The notes beneath the pieces are model-generated. The model was not told where the DNA came from, ran no database searches, and worked only from the letters and a program-made list of their open reading frames with translations. A program made the position numbers and the translations under genes. A DNA stretch of 64,000 nucleotides from Eggerthia catenaformis OT 569 = DSM 20559 (GTDB lineage Bacteria > Bacillota_I > Bacilli_A > Erysipelotrichales > Coprobacillaceae), in contig NZ_KB446646.1 in NCBI RefSeq assembly GCF_000340375.1, positions 251,958-315,957 of the forward strand, read 5' to 3'. Positions 47,063-56,725 of this stretch are shown in pieces (the stretch's first letter is position 1; every line of letters starts with the position of its first letter).

Positions 47063-47087
47063 AATTTGTTTTTTAGGAATATAGACA
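47045..47087 (+). promoter_or_regulatory. Hairpin overlapping the leader-peptide stop
   Basis: TGTCTAT (47045-47051) pairs with ATAGACA (47081-47087) and CCTAAAA (47058-47064) with TTTTAGG (47071-47077). A ribosome finishing the leader frame would open the lower stem. No T run follows, so it is not a plain terminator. Confidence 0.55.
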
Positions 47088-47118
47088 TATTCAGCTAATA
47101 GAAAAGGAGGTTAATTAT

Positions 47119-47385
47119 ATGAATAAGAAGAATTATTTATATCATTTCTTTTTTGAAAAAATAGAGAAACCACGACATGTTAAAGTTATACTAGCTATAT
47201 TAACAGTATTTATAATCTTTTGCCTGGTATTTTCAATTGTAGCTTATATAAATCCGGACTATCATATATCACCAGTATTATTTATTGTGATTCTTTGTTT
47301 TCCATTTTTTGCTCTTTTGACTTTAGTTTTTCTTTTATCTAAGTCAATCGAATATGATTACAAGAAGTATATGAAAGATAAATAG
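47119..47385 (+). CDS. Small membrane protein of unknown function
   Basis: 88 residues with two hydrophobic helices (about 22-45 and 52-74), a basic N terminus and a charged C-terminal tail (SIEYDYKKYMKDK). The N-terminal F-F-F-E-K-I-E-K-P-R stretch is probably cytoplasmic. AAAGGAGG gives a strong ribosome binding site. It is expressed behind the possible leader peptide and ends in a terminator. I recognise no family. Confidence 0.65.
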   Translation: MNKKNYLYHFFFEKIEKPRHVKVILAILTVFIIFCLVFSIVAYINPDYHISPVLFIVILCFPFFALLTLVFLLSKSIEYDYKKYMKDK

Positions 47386-47398
47386 ATTTTTTAATCAG

Positions 47399-47428
47399 AG
47401 GATTGCCTTTAAGCAATCCTTTATTTTT
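47399..47428 (+). terminator. Intrinsic terminator
   Basis: AGGATTGC and GCAATCCT form an 8-bp stem with a 6-base loop, then a T-rich tail. It isolates the leader/membrane-protein unit. Confidence 0.85.
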
Positions 47429-47499
47429 TATAAAATTAAGTATTTAAGATAGTCAAGAAAGAATCTTTTGATTATAATGATAATACAGGAGGACTTTTT

Positions 47500-47766
47500 A
47501 TGGATCATATTACAGAAATTGATAAAGAACCTTATTTTGATCATTGTCTTGAACTGGTAAAAGAAATAATGAAAGAACAGAATTACTCTCTTTTAGAAGA
47601 AGAATATAAAGATTTAACTATAGAAATTATGGATACATCTGTCTTTTCGGGAGGAGATTATGATGATGAAAATATTATATTTTATGCGAATGAATATATT
47701 AAAAATAATTTTCTATCAAGATTTAAAATGATCAGAGATAAGGATGTGAATCCTAGTGACTATTAA
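47500..47766 (+). CDS. Uncharacterised acidic protein
   Basis: 88 residues, rich in Glu and Asp, predicted mostly helical with no membrane segment (MDHITEIDKEPYFDHC onward). ACAGGAGGAC is a good ribosome binding site. Its end overlaps the start of the next unknown gene by 11 bases, so the two are likely coupled and may act together. I do not recognise it. Confidence 0.65.
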   Translation: MDHITEIDKEPYFDHCLELVKEIMKEQNYSLLEEEYKDLTIEIMDTSVFSGGDYDDENIIFYANEYIKNNFLSRFKMIRDKDVNPSDY

Positions 47767-48970
47767 TAAAGAAACTATTGAGAGATATCAACAGGAGCAT
47801 CCTCATAAGAAGAAAGGGAAATATAAATTTAAATGTGCTTATCGCAGTAATGAATCGGAGTTTAAGTGTATTTATTATATTATTGATGATACTTTAAGGA
47901 CAGCAGAAATCTTTGTAGATATTAATATTACTGATGAGATAGATGTTAAGTTTTCGGAAAAGATTAGTCAGGATGAAAAGGATTGTATTATTGATAATAT
48001 ATTAGATCTTATTTTATTAAGAGAACAGTATCCATCACTATTACATTATTCATTGTATTCTCAATATATTGAATCATCCGATAGAGAAACTTTTTCTTTA
48101 TTACCGATGGATTATATGGATATCTTAGGATATATTAAATATCATCAGGGGATTAGTCAGAAGACCATTGATTTGTTTTATGATATTTTCATGCCTGCTA
48201 TTAATAGATTAAAAGATGATAAGAAATATAAGAATTATTTAGCTTCAATAGTTTTGTTGTTTAATACTATTAATTATACATATGAGTGGAATTCATCGCA
48301 TACTAATTATTTAGATTCTGAATATCAATATCATCTTTATTACTTAAGAGTTATTTTAAAAGACTTTTATTCATTGATAGATGATTTTTATGAAGCGGCA
48401 TCTGATGAAACATTTATGATTATAGAGAATCTTTGTCTAAATCCACGTTTTGCTTTATTTATTATGGTTGATTATATCAAAAATCTTTTAAAGCCCTCAG
48501 AAAACCAAGATGCTCTTTATCAGATGCTTAAAAATAAATATCATTTTAGTGATGATAAAGAAGATAAAAATTATAATCTGATTTATGCTTATTTATCTGC
48601 GATCTATAGACAGAATCATGAAAAGTATAGAATAACAGTTAAAGAAATACTAAGAGAAGTTATCAAGGTTGGTATTACTTATGTAAATTATGACTTAGAT
48701 CTTGCTTTAGGAAATGCTTTCTTAAAAAGTGAAGGTCATGAATTACTGATAGATATTTTTGAAGAAGATTATAATACTTTCTTATTTAATGTATTTACTA
48801 TTGAATCTTTGCCGGAAGAGTTAAAAAATGAAGTCAGAGAGAAGCTGTGTCAGGCAGTTGTCTTTTTTGCCGGCAGAATGGATAATGAGAAGTTTAGGAT
48901 GAGTTCATTAGAACAGATTACTAATATTAATAGGCTATTATTAGATAATTATCGGGGGTGGTATCAATGA
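47756..48970 (+). CDS. Uncharacterised 404-residue protein
   Basis: A soluble, mostly helical protein starting at GTG 47756 (an AAGGATG element lies upstream). The first 25 residues are basic (EHPHKKKGKYKFK) and the rest is acidic and tyrosine-rich, with no membrane helices or recognised catalytic motif. It is sandwiched between the 88-residue acidic protein and an alpha/beta-hydrolase-fold protein, with an ATGA stop-start overlap to the latter. No function is offered. Confidence 0.7.
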   Translation: MTINKETIERYQQEHPHKKKGKYKFKCAYRSNESEFKCIYYIIDDTLRTAEIFVDINITDEIDVKFSEKISQDEKDCIIDNILDLILLREQYPSLLHYSLYSQYIESSDRETFSLLPMDYMDILGYIKYHQGISQKTIDLFYDIFMPAINRLKDDKKYKNYLASIVLLFNTINYTYEWNSSHTNYLDSEYQYHLYYLRVILKDFYSLIDDFYEAASDETFMIIENLCLNPRFALFIMVDYIKNLLKPSENQDALYQMLKNKYHFSDDKEDKNYNLIYAYLSAIYRQNHEKYRITVKEILREVIKVGITYVNYDLDLALGNAFLKSEGHELLIDIFEEDYNTFLFNVFTIESLPEELKNEVREKLCQAVVFFAGRMDNEKFRMSSLEQITNINRLLLDNYRGWYQ

Positions 48971-49836
48971 AAGTAAATAAAAAGCTTATAGTATTAACCG
49001 CAATAGGAACATCTGCTTATATTTATAAGAGAGTCAGTGATTATACACATGATATGCTTTATCGTTATTCTATTGTTAGAAATGAATTACAGGATAATTA
49101 TACAAAGATTGTACGTTTAAGAAATCATGATGGATTAATTATTTGCGGTTATTTATATGAAAGAGGTCCCGGTCATAAAACAATTATTATGATGCATAGA
49201 TTCTTGGAAGACAGTACCTCATTAATAAATGAGATTAATTACTTTAAAGAACATACCGATGCTAATATATTGGCAGTAGATGCAAAAGCACATGGCTTAA
49301 GTGATGGCTATCATCGAGGTTTCGGCTATGAAGATATCACCGATTTAATGTTGTGGAATAGATATATTTTAAAAAGATATGGGCAGGATCATAAGATTTT
49401 AATGTATGGACAAGGCTTGGGTGCTTCTTGCATTTTAATGTGTGCTAATAAAGGTAAACTAAAAAATGTAGAAGCTATTATTTCTGATGGAGCATGTGCT
49501 GATACCGGGGATTATTTAGTGAAGCATTGTTTTAAGAAGACAGCTATCCCGGGTTTTATTTCTTATCCTATTATTAAAAGAATGATTAGAAACGAAATTG
49601 ATTGTAATCTTTCTGTTATGACACCTATGAATCATATAGAAGATAATAAGATTCCTACATTATTTATACATTCTCGTATGAATAAGGATGTTCCATTAGA
49701 AGATGTTTTTACTCTTTATAATCATGCACAGTGTGAAAAAGAATTATTTCCGGTTAAAGAAGCTTATTTCTATACAATGAAAGATAATGAATATGCTCAA
49801 ACACTTATATCATTTATCAATACTTATTTTAAATAA
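48967..49836 (+). CDS. Alpha/beta-hydrolase-fold protein lacking catalytic residues
   Basis: 289 residues with an N-terminal hydrophobic stretch (about residues 4-17) and a BAAT/YqkD-like alpha/beta hydrolase fold (ILAVDAKAHGLSDG, YEDITDLMLWNRYI). The nucleophile elbow reads Y-G-Q-G-L-G-A (near residue 147), with Gly where the catalytic Ser belongs. The late segment that normally carries G-H-A-x-S reads Y-T-M-K-D-N-E, so the His is missing too. It may be a non-catalytic scaffold or sensor. Start is the ATG at 48967 after GGGGGTGG, overlapping the upstream stop by 4 bases. Confidence 0.75.
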   Translation: MKVNKKLIVLTAIGTSAYIYKRVSDYTHDMLYRYSIVRNELQDNYTKIVRLRNHDGLIICGYLYERGPGHKTIIMMHRFLEDSTSLINEINYFKEHTDANILAVDAKAHGLSDGYHRGFGYEDITDLMLWNRYILKRYGQDHKILMYGQGLGASCILMCANKGKLKNVEAIISDGACADTGDYLVKHCFKKTAIPGFISYPIIKRMIRNEIDCNLSVMTPMNHIEDNKIPTLFIHSRMNKDVPLEDVFTLYNHAQCEKELFPVKEAYFYTMKDNEYAQTLISFINTYFK

Positions 49837-51297
<1,461 letters not shown>

Positions 51298-51413
51298 TAC
51301 TTTTAAAAGAAGTTATTAGAATAAAAAATGTATCTTAGAGTTATTTTATTAACGCCGATATTTCCGGGATTTGGATAATGACTATAACTCTGTTAAAATA
51401 GAAAATAAAGATT

Positions 51414-51450
51414 AAAAAAGAATTCTATTCTTATGATAGAGTTCTTTTTA
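51414..51450 (+). terminator. Terminator after the GH1 gene
   Basis: AAAAAGAATTCTAT pairs with ATAGAGTTCTTTTT (one G-T pair) over a 7-base loop, followed by T. Confidence 0.75.
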
Positions 51451-51506
51451 ATCAATATGTTATAATCCTTTTATGAATCAATTATCAAAAAGCGGGAGGT
51501 ATAAAG

Positions 51507-53246
51507 ATGAAAGAATTACAGAAACTATTAAAATTAAATCAGATTAAATATTATATTGTTCCTACTGATGATGACCATCAAAGTGAATATGTAGGAGATT
51601 ATTATCAATTTAGAAGTTACTTATCAGGGTTTGATGGCAGTGCAGGAACATTGCTTGTTGGCTGGGATAAAGCTTATTTATGGACTGATGGACGTTATTT
51701 CTTACAGGCAGAAAGACAGCTTAATCCGGATATTCAGTTAATGAAGATGGGTGATGAGAAGACACCATCATTATTAGAATTTTTAGCTGATAATATCTCA
51801 GAGAATGATATATTAGGATTTGATGCTAAAGTGATGAGAACATCGCTTATTTTAGAATTACAGAAGAAACTGGATTTTTCTTTAAGATTTAAAGATATTG
51901 ATTTTTCATATATTTGGAAAGATAGACCTGAAAAAAGTCATGAAGAAGCTATGATTTATGATATTCAATATCATGGCAGAAGCACTTTAGAGAAGTTGGA
52001 AGATATTCGAGAATATATGAGTTCTAATGATTGTGATTTTCATATTGTCAGCAGTTTAGATGATATCGCGTGGATATTTAATATCAGAGGAAGTGACATT
52101 ACATATTGTCCGACAGTATTATCTTTTGCGATTATCGGACAAGAGAAGGCTTCTTTGTATTTACAGAAAGGTACATATGATGAGCAGTTTATAGAGGTAT
52201 TTAAAAAGATTAAAGTATCTATTAAAGATTACGATTCTATTTATGATGATGTCTCTAAATTAGGAGGTACGGTATTATGTGACTTTAATCGTATGAATTA
52301 TGCATTATATGACTCTATTGAGGCTAAAATAGTAAATAGTGATAATCCCAGTCAGTACTTTAAAGCTATTAAAAATGATATTGAAATTAAGAATACTAAG
52401 AAGGCTCATATTAAAGATGGTGTTGCAGTCACAAAATTTATGTACTGGCTTAAAAATGAAGCGGAGAATGAAACTGAATTAAGTATTCAGGAGAAACTTC
52501 TTTCTTTTAGAAAGAAACAGAAATTATTTATGCAGCCTTCTTTTGCGACAATATGCGGTTATAAGGATCATGGGGCTATTGTTCATTATCATAGTACTGA
52601 AGAAACAAATGTGATTGTAAAGAAGGAAGGACTTTTATTAATTGACAGTGGCGGTCAGTATCTAGATGGAACAACCGATATTACAAGAATGTTTGTAATG
52701 GGAGATTTGACAGATAGAGAACGAAGAGATTTTACTTTAGTATTAAAGGGTTTTCTTAATTTAATGCATGCTGAATTCTTATATGGTACAAATGGAACAC
52801 AATTAGATATATTGGCACGTATGCCGTTAGCTCGTTATGGATTGGATTTTAGGCATGGGACAGGTCATGGAATAGGACATTTCTTAAATGTCCATGAAGG
52901 ACCGCAAAGTATCAGACCTAGAAATCTTAGTGGAACACCTATAGCTTTTGAGGCAGGCATGATTACCAGTGATGAACCGGGCGTTTATATTGCAGGAAGT
53001 CATGGTATTAGGCATGAAAATGAATTATTATGTGTCAACTTAGAAAAGAACGAATATGGGCAATTTATGGGCTTTGAAACAATTACCTATGTTCCTATTG
53101 ATTTAGATGGAGTAGATATTTCATTACTTAATGAAGAGGAAAAAAACTGGCTTAATGAATATCATCAAATGGTTTATGATAAGATTCATACTCATCTAAC
53201 AAAAAAAGAGGAGCAGTGGCTAAAACACTATACAAGAAAAATTTAA
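51507..53246 (+). CDS. Xaa-Pro aminopeptidase (M24B)
   Basis: A 579-residue three-domain aminopeptidase P/M24B enzyme that removes N-terminal residues ahead of proline in the cytosol. Two creatinase-like N-terminal domains precede the metal-binding pita-bread domain with LLIDSGGQYLDGTTDITR (two Asp), RHGTGHGIGHFLNVHEGP (His), SDEPGVYIAGSHGIRHEN (Glu) and FETITYVPID (Glu). GGGAGGTATAAAG is the ribosome binding site; the gene stands alone between terminators. Confidence 0.95.
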   Translation: MKELQKLLKLNQIKYYIVPTDDDHQSEYVGDYYQFRSYLSGFDGSAGTLLVGWDKAYLWTDGRYFLQAERQLNPDIQLMKMGDEKTPSLLEFLADNISENDILGFDAKVMRTSLILELQKKLDFSLRFKDIDFSYIWKDRPEKSHEEAMIYDIQYHGRSTLEKLEDIREYMSSNDCDFHIVSSLDDIAWIFNIRGSDITYCPTVLSFAIIGQEKASLYLQKGTYDEQFIEVFKKIKVSIKDYDSIYDDVSKLGGTVLCDFNRMNYALYDSIEAKIVNSDNPSQYFKAIKNDIEIKNTKKAHIKDGVAVTKFMYWLKNEAENETELSIQEKLLSFRKKQKLFMQPSFATICGYKDHGAIVHYHSTEETNVIVKKEGLLLIDSGGQYLDGTTDITRMFVMGDLTDRERRDFTLVLKGFLNLMHAEFLYGTNGTQLDILARMPLARYGLDFRHGTGHGIGHFLNVHEGPQSIRPRNLSGTPIAFEAGMITSDEPGVYIAGSHGIRHENELLCVNLEKNEYGQFMGFETITYVPIDLDGVDISLLNEEEKNWLNEYHQMVYDKIHTHLTKKEEQWLKHYTRKI

Positions 53247-53275
53247 GAGAAGCTCATTATAAGCTTCTCTTTTAT
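53245..53275. terminator. Terminator after the aminopeptidase
   Basis: AAGAGAAGCT (53245-53254) pairs with AGCTTCTCTT (53262-53271), then T, just after the stop codon. Confidence 0.8.
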
Positions 53276-53283
53276 ATAGATAA

Positions 53284-53309
53284 AAACAGTCTCTATTTAG
53301 AGACTGTTT
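53284..53309 (-). terminator. Terminator of the rhodanese gene
   Basis: AAACAGTCTCTA and TAGAGACTGTTT form a 12-bp stem with a 2-base loop, overlapping the last codons of the minus-strand rhodanese gene. Confidence 0.7.
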
Positions 53310-53613
53310 CCTGATAAAACTGAATACCGCCAATATTCTTTATATGAGAATATCCTTTTCTTTTTAAAATCATACAGGCTTCCTCACTTCTCGCACCGGA
53401 AAAGCAATAAAGAAATAAAGGGATATTTTTATTTTCTATTCTTTGTTCAATAGAATTTTCAATAACAGATAAAGGAATGTTCATACTGTTAGGAATATGT
53501 CCTTCGCTGTATTCATCTTCTTCTCTAACATCAATTAATACCGCCGGAGAAGTACTCTTATATTCTTTCATACCTTCTTCCATTTGTTTTATATACTGAT
53601 CAAATACACTCAT
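53293..53613 (-). CDS. Rhodanese-like domain protein
   Basis: Single-domain rhodanese, 106 residues: VLIDVREEDEYSEGHIPNSMNIPLS, active-site loop YCFSGARSEEA (Cys followed by a six-residue loop), then GYSHIKNIGGI. It likely handles sulfane sulfur or redox signals in the cytoplasm. AAGGAGAAAT is the ribosome binding site. Alone on its strand, convergent with the aminopeptidase. Confidence 0.92.
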   Translation of the reverse strand: MSVFDQYIKQMEEGMKEYKSTSPAVLIDVREEDEYSEGHIPNSMNIPLSVIENSIEQRIENKNIPLFLYCFSGARSEEACMILKRKGYSHIKNIGGIQFYQETVSK

Positions 53614-53665
53614 CTTCTATTTCTCCTTACTAATATTTTAATAAAGATAAGAGAGATGTCAAAGA

Positions 53666-54142
53666 TTATGATTTGATATATTTTATAAATGTTTCATTCT
53701 TTTGGACACATGTAAAAATGATGGCACCAATAACTAATACAGCAAATTCACCTGCAAAGACTGATGCGGCTGATGCAATAAATGGAAGACCTAAAGCAAA
53801 CTTTAATTCTAATCCGACAATAACCCCATTGATTAATCCTCCAACTAAAGCAGCTAAATATTTGTTGTCCAGTTTCCACATTGCGATTACTGCGAGTAAT
53901 GTCGCAAATGTTCCAAAGACCATATCAAATGCACCTAAACCGGATGGAATATTTGCGATTAGACATCCTAATACCAATCCGGGAATATAATCTTTATTAT
54001 AGAATGCTAAAAAGATCATAATTTCTGATATTCTCATTTGTATGCTGCCATATGAAATGGGGGCAAGCAAGATAGTAAAAGCGGCATACACTGCTGCTAT
54101 AATTGCATTTAAAGCAATCATTTTTGTGTTTAGTTTTTTCAT
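53666..54142 (-). CDS. queT: QueT family queuosine-precursor transporter (ECF S component)
   Basis: A 158-residue membrane protein with six helices of the QueT/COG4708 family, the substrate-binding S component of an ECF transporter for preQ0/preQ1. The N terminus MKKLNTKMIALNAIIAAVYA and IPSGLGAFDMVFGTFAT are typical. The start is the ATG at 54142 after AAAGGAGAAAAC; a longer frame to 54199 would run through the terminator of the riboswitch. Expression is controlled by the preQ1 riboswitch upstream. Confidence 0.92.
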   Translation of the reverse strand: MKKLNTKMIALNAIIAAVYAAFTILLAPISYGSIQMRISEIMIFLAFYNKDYIPGLVLGCLIANIPSGLGAFDMVFGTFATLLAVIAMWKLDNKYLAALVGGLINGVIVGLELKFALGLPFIASAASVFAGEFAVLVIGAIIFTCVQKNETFIKYIKS

Positions 54143-54175
54143 TGTTTTCTCCTTTAAAATTTTTTGGAGCCAAAT

Positions 54176-54197
54176 AAAAAGATGACAGAGCCATCTC
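54176..54197 (-). terminator. Expression-platform terminator of the preQ1 riboswitch
   Basis: On the minus strand AGATG and CATCT enclose a 7-base loop and are followed by TTTTTATTT. The loop and the segment after it contain GGCTC sequences that are complementary to GAGCC in the aptamer loop, offering an alternative pairing. Confidence 0.6.
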
Positions 54198-54212
54198 AAA
54201 AATTCTTCTTAA

Positions 54213-54250
54213 GAGTTTTTTATACTGGGTTTTGGCTCATGAACCAGTGT
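54213..54250 (-). promoter_or_regulatory. PreQ1-I riboswitch aptamer
   Basis: On the minus strand the leader reads ACTGGTTC, a loop, CCCAGT and then ATAAAAAACTC. This is the preQ1 class I pattern: a short stem (CTGG/CCAG) with GGTTC at the loop entry, and the A-rich tail AAAAAACT that docks into the loop. Its position directly before queT agrees. It would shut transport when queuosine precursor is abundant. Confidence 0.85.
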
Positions 54251-54254
54251 TCCT

Positions 54255-54283
54255 AATATAACATATTCATTCATTATATGCAA
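54255..54283 (-). promoter_or_regulatory. Promoter of the queT leader
   Basis: On the minus strand TTGCAT, a 17-base spacer and TATATT; transcription would begin at the first base or two of the aptamer. Confidence 0.65.
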
Positions 54284-54411
54284 ACTCATTATTTTATATA
54301 TTTCCCAAGAAATAATAGAAATTCAATTGGTGATTTTTTACTGAATTTAAGAAAATCAAATACATTATCATAAGATATTATTTTATGGTATAGTCATAGA
54401 GAGGTGAGATT

Positions 54412-56133
54412 ATGGATAGATGGAATTTAGATAAGTTATATAAGGGTTTTGATCAGAGTTTTTTAAATGATCTGGATCATTTAAAAGAAAGGTATGAATC
54501 ATTATCTCAATATAGAACTTCTGATAGTGAAGAAGCATTAGAGAAATATATTCTTAATAAAAGGGAAGCAGATATGTTATATGAGAAGCTATCCTGCTTT
54601 ATTATGCTGACAATGTCAGCTGATACAAATAATACTACCGCAAAGAAATATTATGATCAGTTAAATAGAATGATGGCAGAATTAGTATCTCTAGAGACTT
54701 TAAATAATCAGTGGATTTCTTCTTTTAATTTAGATTGTATAAATAGTCCTCTTATTAATGAGCATCTCTATATTTTAAAAGAGATAAAGAATAATATGAA
54801 ATATGTATTATCAGAAGATAAAGAAACAATTATAGCTCATATGAGGAATACAGGATCATATGCCTGGACTCAATATAAAGATCAGATTATTGCTTCTATT
54901 AAGGTAACTATTGATGATCAGATATATCCTTTAACTGAAGTATTAAATATGGCTTATAGTGATGATTCATCACTTAGAAAGAAAGCCTATGAAGCTGAGA
55001 TAAATGCTTATAAGGATTATGAGGATAGTATTGCCCAATGTCTTAATGGTATTAAGGGAGAAACTCTTTATTTATCAAAATTAAGAGGCTATCAGGATGT
55101 TGTTATGGAATCATGTATAAAATCAAGATTAAAAAGAGAAACACTGGATACATTACTTTTAGTTATTAGAAAGAATTTAAATGTGTTGAGAGATTTCTTA
55201 AAGCTTAAAGCAAATATTCTGGGATATTCAAATGGTCTTCCATGGTATGATATGTATGCTCCTATAGTGAATGATACAAAAGAATATTCTTATCAGGAAG
55301 GATGTCAGAAAGTATTAAAGCACTTCTATTCTTTTAGTACCCATTTAGGAGATTTTGCCAGGAAAGCAATAGATGAACACTGGATAGATGTTTATCCAAG
55401 AGAAGGAAAGACAGGAGGTGCTTTCTGTGAGAACATTATATCTATTAAAGAAAGCAGATTCTTATTGAATTATGGAAATCATTTTTCTGATATTATAACG
55501 TTAGCTCATGAATTAGGACATGGATTTCATGGTGAATGTCTTAAAAATGAATCTATCTTAAATACACACTATCCTATGCCTATTGCTGAAACGGCTTCTA
55601 CTTTATGTGAAACAATAGTTGCGAAAAAAGCTATTAAAGAGGCATCTAGAGAGACTGCTATTACAATATTAGAGAATTCATTAATGGATGCGACTCAGGT
55701 TATTGTAGATATTTATTCTCGTTTCTTATTTGAATATAAAGTTTTTGAAAAGAGAAAAAAAGGACCCTTATCAGCGAAAGAATTATGTGATACTATGCTT
55801 GAATCTCAAAAAGAAGCTTATAGTGATAGTATAGATCCACAGTATTTTCATCCTTATATGTGGACATGGAAACCACATTATTATGATCCGGATTATTCAT
55901 TTTATAATTATCCTTATGCTTTTGGATTACTTCTGGCAAAAGGACTATACGCATTATATGTAAAAGATCATTCTTTTTCTAAAACTTATGAATCTTTTTT
56001 AGCTATGACCGGAAAGAATGATTTAGAAGATGTTTGTCAAACACTTAATATAGATTTATCTTCTGAATCATTCTGGCAAAGTTCAATAGATATTATTAAA
56101 GAAGATTTCAAACAATTAAAATCAATGTTATAA
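54412..56133 (+). CDS. Oligoendopeptidase F-like M3 metallopeptidase
   Basis: 573-residue zinc peptidase of the PepF/M3B family, cytoplasmic, cutting short peptides. The zinc motif is LAHELGHGFHGE near residue 366 (HEXXH) with the third ligand Glu in PIAETASTLCE. The C-terminal YPYAFGLLLAKGLYALY block is conserved in PepF. AGAGGTGAG precedes the ATG. The 54284-54411 gap holds only its promoter region. Confidence 0.93.
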   Translation: MDRWNLDKLYKGFDQSFLNDLDHLKERYESLSQYRTSDSEEALEKYILNKREADMLYEKLSCFIMLTMSADTNNTTAKKYYDQLNRMMAELVSLETLNNQWISSFNLDCINSPLINEHLYILKEIKNNMKYVLSEDKETIIAHMRNTGSYAWTQYKDQIIASIKVTIDDQIYPLTEVLNMAYSDDSSLRKKAYEAEINAYKDYEDSIAQCLNGIKGETLYLSKLRGYQDVVMESCIKSRLKRETLDTLLLVIRKNLNVLRDFLKLKANILGYSNGLPWYDMYAPIVNDTKEYSYQEGCQKVLKHFYSFSTHLGDFARKAIDEHWIDVYPREGKTGGAFCENIISIKESRFLLNYGNHFSDIITLAHELGHGFHGECLKNESILNTHYPMPIAETASTLCETIVAKKAIKEASRETAITILENSLMDATQVIVDIYSRFLFEYKVFEKRKKGPLSAKELCDTMLESQKEAYSDSIDPQYFHPYMWTWKPHYYDPDYSFYNYPYAFGLLLAKGLYALYVKDHSFSKTYESFLAMTGKNDLEDVCQTLNIDLSSESFWQSSIDIIKEDFKQLKSML

Positions 56134-56134
56134 T
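56106..56134 (+). promoter_or_regulatory. Promoter giving a leaderless transcript for the EIIB-like gene
   Basis: TTTCAA (56106-56111), a 17-base spacer and a perfect TATAAT (56129-56134), which overlaps the stop codon of the M3 peptidase. The ATG at 56141 is 7 bases after the -10, and no ribosome binding site is present. Confidence 0.5.
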
Positions 56135-56140
56135 AGTTAT

Positions 56141-56716
56141 ATGCGAAATATTGAAATATTTAAAAAATGGATGATTTATCAGGCATCAGATATTCCCGGG
56201 ATGAGAATAAAAGAAAAGAATCATACACTTTATTTATCTTACAAAGAAAAGCTTGCTTTAATAAAGATAAGTACAAATAATGTAATAGAAGAGAGTGTTC
56301 ATGATCGATATGGAGATGGCTTATTCTATTTATATTATGATTTTGAGCATTATTCCTTAGCTGTTTCTTTTTTTCAAGCCATGTTAAGAGTATTAATAAG
56401 AGAAGAGAACTTATTTTATCATAGAATATTATTATGTTGTAGCGGTGGAATGACGACAAGTTATTTTAAGCTTAAAATGAATAAGTATTTAAGGCTGGCT
56501 CATGCTCCTTATTATGTAGAGGCATCTGCCTTATCTGATATGGGTATGATTGCTCATTTATATGATGCTGTATTTGTAGCTCCGCAAATGACATTTGCGA
56601 TAAATCGCTTAAAAAAAGAATTTCCTGATAAGAAAATTGTGCCTATTGACTCGGAAATATTTGCCAGTTATGATTGTGGGAAGCTGTATACATTATTCAC
56701 AGAACTACTTGACTAG
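56141..56716 (+). CDS. Protein with C-terminal PTS EIIB (lactose/cellobiose)-like domain
   Basis: 191 residues. The C-terminal half (about 93-190) has the EIIB fold pattern: a strand RILLC, the phospho-loop C-S-G-G-M-T-T-S with the candidate phosphorylated Cys near residue 98, then VEASALSDMG, VFVAPQM and KKIVPID. The N-terminal ~90 residues are unrecognised and contain no HTH I can defend. It is not next to an EIIC or EIIA gene, so it may be a regulatory or diverged EIIB. It apparently has its own leaderless promoter. Confidence 0.65.
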   Translation: MRNIEIFKKWMIYQASDIPGMRIKEKNHTLYLSYKEKLALIKISTNNVIEESVHDRYGDGLFYLYYDFEHYSLAVSFFQAMLRVLIREENLFYHRILLCCSGGMTTSYFKLKMNKYLRLAHAPYYVEASALSDMGMIAHLYDAVFVAPQMTFAINRLKKEFPDKKIVPIDSEIFASYDCGKLYTLFTELLD

Positions 56717-56725
56717 AGGAGAATT

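Noticed and set aside
53673-53990. Plus-strand 105-codon frame opposite queT
   Set aside because: It is antisense to a clear membrane protein and has no independent support.
56160-56459. Minus-strand frame opposite the EIIB-like gene
   Set aside because: It is a low-complexity antisense shadow with no ribosome binding site.
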